Shown piece after piece: positions 60,750-64,000 of a DNA stretch of 64,000 bases; positions within the stretch are counted from its first letter, which is position 1; every line of letters begins with the position of its first letter. The notes below the pieces were generated by a model. That model was not told where the DNA came from. It searched no databases and was given only the letters and a program-made list of their open reading frames with translations. Source of the stretch: Prevotella fusca JCM 17724 (GTDB lineage: Bacteria > Bacteroidota > Bacteroidia > Bacteroidales > Bacteroidaceae); the NCBI RefSeq assembly GCF_001262015.1, contig NZ_CP012075.1, forward strand, positions 62,001 through 126,000. The letters are read 5' to 3'. The translations under genes and the position numbers were made by a program.

Positions 60750-60830
60750 GCTTTCTTGCATGCTAATTAAGGCTTAATAGCATTGCAACTAAGGCTTAAT
60801 TGAAGTCCAATTAAGCATCATTTCTTGTTT
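60750..60830 (+). repeat. 22-bp phased array, copy 10
   Basis: Cores at 60750 (GCTTTCTTG), 60762 (GCTAATTAAG), 60772 (GCTTAATAG), 60794 (GCTTAATTG) and 60815 (GCATCATTTC): the last steps are 22 and 21, as in the other copies, ending AAGCATCATTTCTTG. Confidence 0.78.
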
Positions 60831-61014
60831 TGATATTGTAGTTAATTGATGCACAGGCATTTGTAAACATCTCGTTTTGTCCGTTATCTATCATTGGAGG
60901 GAATGTTGCTGATTGTCTTTTATTTCATACTTATATTGCTGTCTTTTGCAGCCTGAGGGGGAGTTTTTACGTTATACTTGAGTCTTTTGGGCTGCTTATG
61001 ATGAGATACAATAA

Positions 61015-61046
61015 AAATGGGAACGCACGGTGATACGTTCCCATTT
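61015..61046 (-). terminator. Terminator of the galactose-locus regulator
   Basis: AAATGGGAACG and CGTTCCCATTT form an 11-bp stem. On the minus strand it is followed by TTATTGT; it lies 258 bases past the regulator stop. Confidence 0.75.
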
Positions 61047-61303
61047 CAATTGTTGTTTTATGGATGCGAAATAGTATCTCCTTGTAGTTTGTGTTTGACA
61101 GACAGTTAGTTTGCTGCTATGCACTACCTGCTGTGGTAATAACTCCAGCTTGCACTTTTATGTTGGCAGTGTAAATTTAATGCCGTGTAATGTAGGAGAG
61201 GGTTGTGTTTTGCATCCGTTTCATAGATAGATTCCTGCTACTTGTCAGTGTGATGTGGATTTCTGCACGGCTGCTTCCTGAAGCCTGAACACAGTTTTAT
61301 GGA

Positions 61304-61972
61304 TTATAGCGTTGCGTCCATGTATGCCTGCTTGTTGATGCGATACAAGGCTGCGCCACGTTTGCTTGTAATCTTATCAATGAAGTTCGTTTTCTCAATG
61401 AAGTCAATCTGCTTAATACGCTTGCGGAAGTTTCGCTTGTCAATCTCTGTTCCTAAGATAGCCTCATGGACATGTTGAAGTTGTGTGAGAGTAAAGAGGT
61501 CCGGGAGAAGATTGAAGCTGATGGGATCTTTGTGAAGGAGCTTACGTAGTTGGCTCAAAGCCATCTGTACCATAGCGATATGGTCACCGTACAGTTCCGG
61601 CAACTTGTCGATGTCAACCCATTGAAGGTCGTTCTCTTCCAGTAGTTGATGGTCATAATCAGAAACATTGATGAGTGCACAGTAAGCAATAGAAATGACA
61701 CGGTCGCCCGGGTCACGGTCGGTTTCACCGAATGCTCCCACCTGTCGCATGTAAATGTCGTTGATGCCTGTACACTGATACAAGACGCGGTTTGCAGCTT
61801 CCTTCAGGCTTTCGTTTTCTCTTACGAAACCGCCATAAAGTGACAGTTTACCGCTGTACGGCTCAACTTTTCGTTTACCGACAAGTAGCTGAAGTTTCTT
61901 GTTTTCAAAACCCAGTACGATGCAGTCCACCGATACCAGCAGTTTAGGTTCTCCTTTATAGTATTTATTCAT
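61304..61972 (-). CDS. Nudix-domain transcriptional regulator (NrtR/AraR-like)
   Basis: The 222-residue product has a Nudix fold (about 8-140, VDCIVLGFENKKLQLLVGKR, LYGGFVRENESLKEAANRVL) and a C-terminal winged helix (about 145-222, PDLFTLTQLQHVHEAILGTE, RNFRKRIKQ, KRGAALYRIN). The Nudix box is broken: the RExxEE catalytic part reads NRVLYQC, so it should bind a sugar or nucleotide rather than hydrolyse one. Bacteroidota use such regulators for sugar catabolism genes; next to galK and a sugar transporter it is a likely galactose regulator. Confidence 0.88.
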   Translation of the reverse strand: MNKYYKGEPKLLVSVDCIVLGFENKKLQLLVGKRKVEPYSGKLSLYGGFVRENESLKEAANRVLYQCTGINDIYMRQVGAFGETDRDPGDRVISIAYCALINVSDYDHQLLEENDLQWVDIDKLPELYGDHIAMVQMALSQLRKLLHKDPISFNLLPDLFTLTQLQHVHEAILGTEIDKRNFRKRIKQIDFIEKTNFIDKITSKRGAALYRINKQAYMDATL

Positions 61973-62125
61973 GTTATAGGGTTTTTGATTAGAGATGTAA
62001 ATGTATGGTTATTTCTTTGGTGAATAAGTAGTAGTAATCCGTTTGTTTTTGGAGTAAAAGGTTTGAAAGGTTGGTCACGTATATGCCCGAGTGGCTTGGT
62101 TGGACTTGTTGACCTTATTGGCTGA

Positions 62126-62159
62126 AAGGGCTGAATCCCATGTGAAGAACCCAGCCCTT
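62126..62159 (-). terminator. Possible galK terminator
   Basis: AAGGGCTG and CAGCCCTT pair around an 18-base loop, 61 bases past the galK stop. No T-run follows, so it may only stabilise the transcript end. Confidence 0.4.
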
Positions 62160-62219
62160 ATGCTAAATTACGTATATCCTTGCAGATGATGACACCTTAA
62201 ACCAGATGTCATGGTATCT

Positions 62220-63380
62220 TTAGCAAACCTTGTGGGAACCTTCACTGATAACCACTGGATAAACTTCTGGTGCATGACCATACTTTGCATTGAACTTCTC
62301 AGTTGCATCTGCAATGAATTTGTCATACAGTTCATCCTTGACAAGGTTGATAGTGCAACCGCCAAAGCCGCCGCCCATGATACGAGAGCCAGTCACGCCA
62401 TTCTCCTTAGCAACGTCGTTGAGGAAGTCAAGCTCTTCGCAGCTTACCTCATACTCCTTGCTAAGACCGTGATGTGTCTCATACATCTTCTGACCTACTG
62501 TCTCATAGTCACCAGCAAGGAGTGCGTCGCAGACAGCGAGTACACGTTCCTTCTCACCCAGTACGAAGTGTGCACGCTGGTAATCTTCAGCACTCACCTC
62601 TGCTTTGACAGCCTCCAGTTCGTCCCAGTTAGCATCACGCAGTGTCTCGAACTTCTTTTCTGGGAAGTGCTTGCACATTGCAGCAACAACATTCTCACAG
62701 CTTCTGCGGCGGTCGTTGTATGGGCTACCAACGAGTTCGTGCTTAACCTTTGAGTTTACAAGAACGAGCTTGTAACCCTGTGGGTTGAATGGGAAGTACT
62801 CGAACTCTCGGCTGCGGCAGTCAAGACGCATCAGCTTGCCTTCCTGTCCGAAGACACTTGCAAACTGGTCCATGATACCACAGTTCACACCGATATACTT
62901 GTGCTCTGTAGCCTGACCTGCGAGTGCGATGTCCCACTTTGAAATCTTATTGTCAGCGAACAAGTCGTTCAACGCACATCCGAAGCAACTCTCCATAGCA
63001 GCGGAAGAGCTCATACCTGCTCCGAGAGGCACATCACCTGCAAAGGCAATGTTGAAACCCTTTACGTCAACACCGAGAGCCTTGAACTCCTGTACCATAC
63101 CATAGATGAAACGTGCCCATGTTGCGCGTGGTCCCTCTGGGTCGTCAACCTTGAACTCTACACGGTCCTTGAGGTCGATAGAATAGCACATTATGGTGTT
63201 TGTACCGTTTGGACGAACCTCAGCCATGATGCCTTTGTCCACTGCACCTGGGAATACGAAACCACCGTTATAGTCGGTGTGTTCGCCGATGAGGTTGATA
63301 CGTCCTGGTGAGAAATAAATGTTTCCGGTCTTGCCGTCGAAATGTTTGATGAAACGACTTCTTACGAATTCTATGTCCAT
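62220..63380 (-). CDS. galK: Galactokinase
   Basis: GalK phosphorylates galactose at C1, the first step of the Leloir pathway. The 386-residue GHMP kinase has the signature GRINLIGEHTDYNGGFVFPG, the phosphate loop PLGAGMSSSAAMESCFG and the C-terminal GGGFGGCTINLV; the catalytic Asp lies in NCGIMDQFASVFG. It follows the sugar transporter by 87 bases on the same strand, with an intercistronic hairpin between them. Confidence 0.97.
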   Translation of the reverse strand: MDIEFVRSRFIKHFDGKTGNIYFSPGRINLIGEHTDYNGGFVFPGAVDKGIMAEVRPNGTNTIMCYSIDLKDRVEFKVDDPEGPRATWARFIYGMVQEFKALGVDVKGFNIAFAGDVPLGAGMSSSAAMESCFGCALNDLFADNKISKWDIALAGQATEHKYIGVNCGIMDQFASVFGQEGKLMRLDCRSREFEYFPFNPQGYKLVLVNSKVKHELVGSPYNDRRRSCENVVAAMCKHFPEKKFETLRDANWDELEAVKAEVSAEDYQRAHFVLGEKERVLAVCDALLAGDYETVGQKMYETHHGLSKEYEVSCEELDFLNDVAKENGVTGSRIMGGGFGGCTINLVKDELYDKFIADATEKFNAKYGHAPEVYPVVISEGSHKVC

Positions 63381-63428
63381 GTTAGTAATGTTTTAAATGA
63401 TTGTTAGGGTATTATTGATATATTTCAG

Positions 63429-63469
63429 TATAATGGCAAGCATAATGCCTGCCATTATAAGTTTTTTTT
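63429..63469. terminator. Hairpin between the transporter and galK
   Basis: TATAATGGCA and TGCCATTATA (63429-63438 with 63450-63459) pair around 11 bases. The T-run lies on its plus-strand side and overlaps the transporter stop, so for the leftward operon it may act as a stability element rather than a stop. Confidence 0.5.
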
Positions 63470-64000
63470 AAGCCTTTTTTGAAGGATGTGAACCAATCAA
63501 AGCGTAGAAGAGCATGTATGCGAGCATGCCGACAATGAGCCAATAGCTGTTGATGTCGCCAATCTTGGTAGCCATGAGGTTCTGGATTAATGGCATTACA
63601 CCACCGCCGACAACCATGGTCATGAACAGACCAGAAGCTGTTGCTGTGTACTTGCCGAGACCTTCTGTTGCGAGGTTGAAGATAACACCCCACATTACTG
63701 ATGTACAGATACCGCAAAGGATGATGAACAACACCTTTGTTGGAACTTCTGCCTCAATCCATGTACTCTCAGCAATATTAGGAATTGTAAGGCTCATCTT
63801 GCTTGTTTCAGACATGAAGATTGCAACGAGCAGAAGAACAATAGCTAAAGCCGAAGTAACTGTAAGCTGTGTACGTGAAGAAACCTTGCCACTGATGAAG
63901 GCACTTACGAAGCGACCAACAAGCATCAGCAGCCAGTAGATACCAGCAATAAGACCTGCAATGGCAGCACTACCGAGCACACCACCCTCTGCAATTGGCT
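63468..64000 (-). CDS. Sugar (glucose/galactose-type) MFS transporter, C-terminal part
   Basis: The frame enters from beyond the window and ends at 63468, giving about 177 residues. It has four to six membrane segments: AGLIAGIYWLLMLVGRFVSA, TVTSALAIVLLLVAIFM, VLFIILCGICTSVMWGVIFN and SYWLIVGMLAYMLFYALIG. The conserved FNLATEGLGKYTATASGLF and VGRFVSAFISGKVS match the FucP/GluP sugar:proton symporter family. The GTG at 63980 is internal, not the true start. With galK and the Nudix regulator it forms a galactose-use locus. Confidence 0.9.
   Translation of the reverse strand, partial: PIAEGGVLGSAAIAGLIAGIYWLLMLVGRFVSAFISGKVSSRTQLTVTSALAIVLLLVAIFMSETSKMSLTIPNIAESTWIEAEVPTKVLFIILCGICTSVMWGVIFNLATEGLGKYTATASGLFMTMVVGGGVMPLIQNLMATKIGDINSYWLIVGMLAYMLFYALIGSHPSKKA

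Larger units (their letters stand above)
60532..61303. other. 0.8-kb gap upstream of tkt
   Basis: No gene is seen. It holds one 22-bp array (60750-60830), a terminator hairpin and AT-rich sequence. Confidence 0.7.

Overview
The window looks like a chromosomal segment of a Prevotella-like member of the Bacteroidales. The reasons are Bacteroidota-type -7 promoter boxes (TAnnTTTG) in front of many genes, few Shine-Dalgarno sites, a type IX secretion gene (porQ), Bacteroidota-restricted families (DUF4105, DUF4296, DUF4348, OMP_b-brl_3 barrels), and the ileS-dksA-lspA order typical of the phylum. No rRNA, tRNA, transposase or CRISPR array was seen. The genus is an inference.

Layout. 1-8.4 kb: the 5' part of secA, a DUF4105 pair, and a rightward envelope operon (outer-membrane barrel, lptC, CNNM/CBS/CorC protein, PpiD-like chaperone). 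9.8-19.2 kb: a leftward seven-gene run ileS, dksA-like, lspA, DUF4296, small protein, M23 peptidase, C69 dipeptidase, mostly with overlapping or touching reading frames. 19.8-25.4 kb: perR plus reverse rubrerythrin (peroxide defence), thrS, an nrdG without nrdD, and a long repeat-rich gap. 25.4-33.6 kb: a large outer-membrane receptor-like gene broken by one missing base, cmk-porQ, and tonB, polyprenyl diphosphate synthase and tatD. 34.4-40.8 kb: mtnN-luxS (AI-2 and methyl-cycle recycling), a YfhO-type membrane protein, and ettA with an altered Walker B glutamate. 41.1-48.5 kb is an accessory, partly AT-rich stretch: a KilA-N protein, twin small membrane proteins, a UvrD-type helicase with an embedded DEDDh exonuclease, an acyltransferase behind an elaborately folded 280-nt leader, a DUF6155-like protein and a stand-alone exonuclease. 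49-57.4 kb: pheS, a DUF4348 lipoprotein, an O-acetyltransferase, murB, an MBL-fold hydrolase, two zinc-ribbon membrane proteins and pyk. 58-64 kb: rpiB-tkt (pentose phosphate) and a galactose locus (sugar MFS transporter, galK, Nudix-type regulator).

The strongest unexplained signal is in the gaps. At least ten intergenic arrays are built from modules repeating every 22 bp (GCCCTTTTG or GCTTAATTG-like cores), with a final 21-bp step into a fixed end element and a conserved flank. Two sequence-unrelated arrays keep the same 22-bp period: ATTACAA-n5-TTGTAAT palindromes upstream of secA, and GTGC-n9-GCAC units near 48.8 kb. Other dispersed families include degenerate 8-nt tandem tracts that start at, or run into, gene ends; a 70-bp element present twice; G/C-rich hairpins; and GGACGCAC-type hairpins. 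All calls come from reading the sequence by eye; no database search was run.
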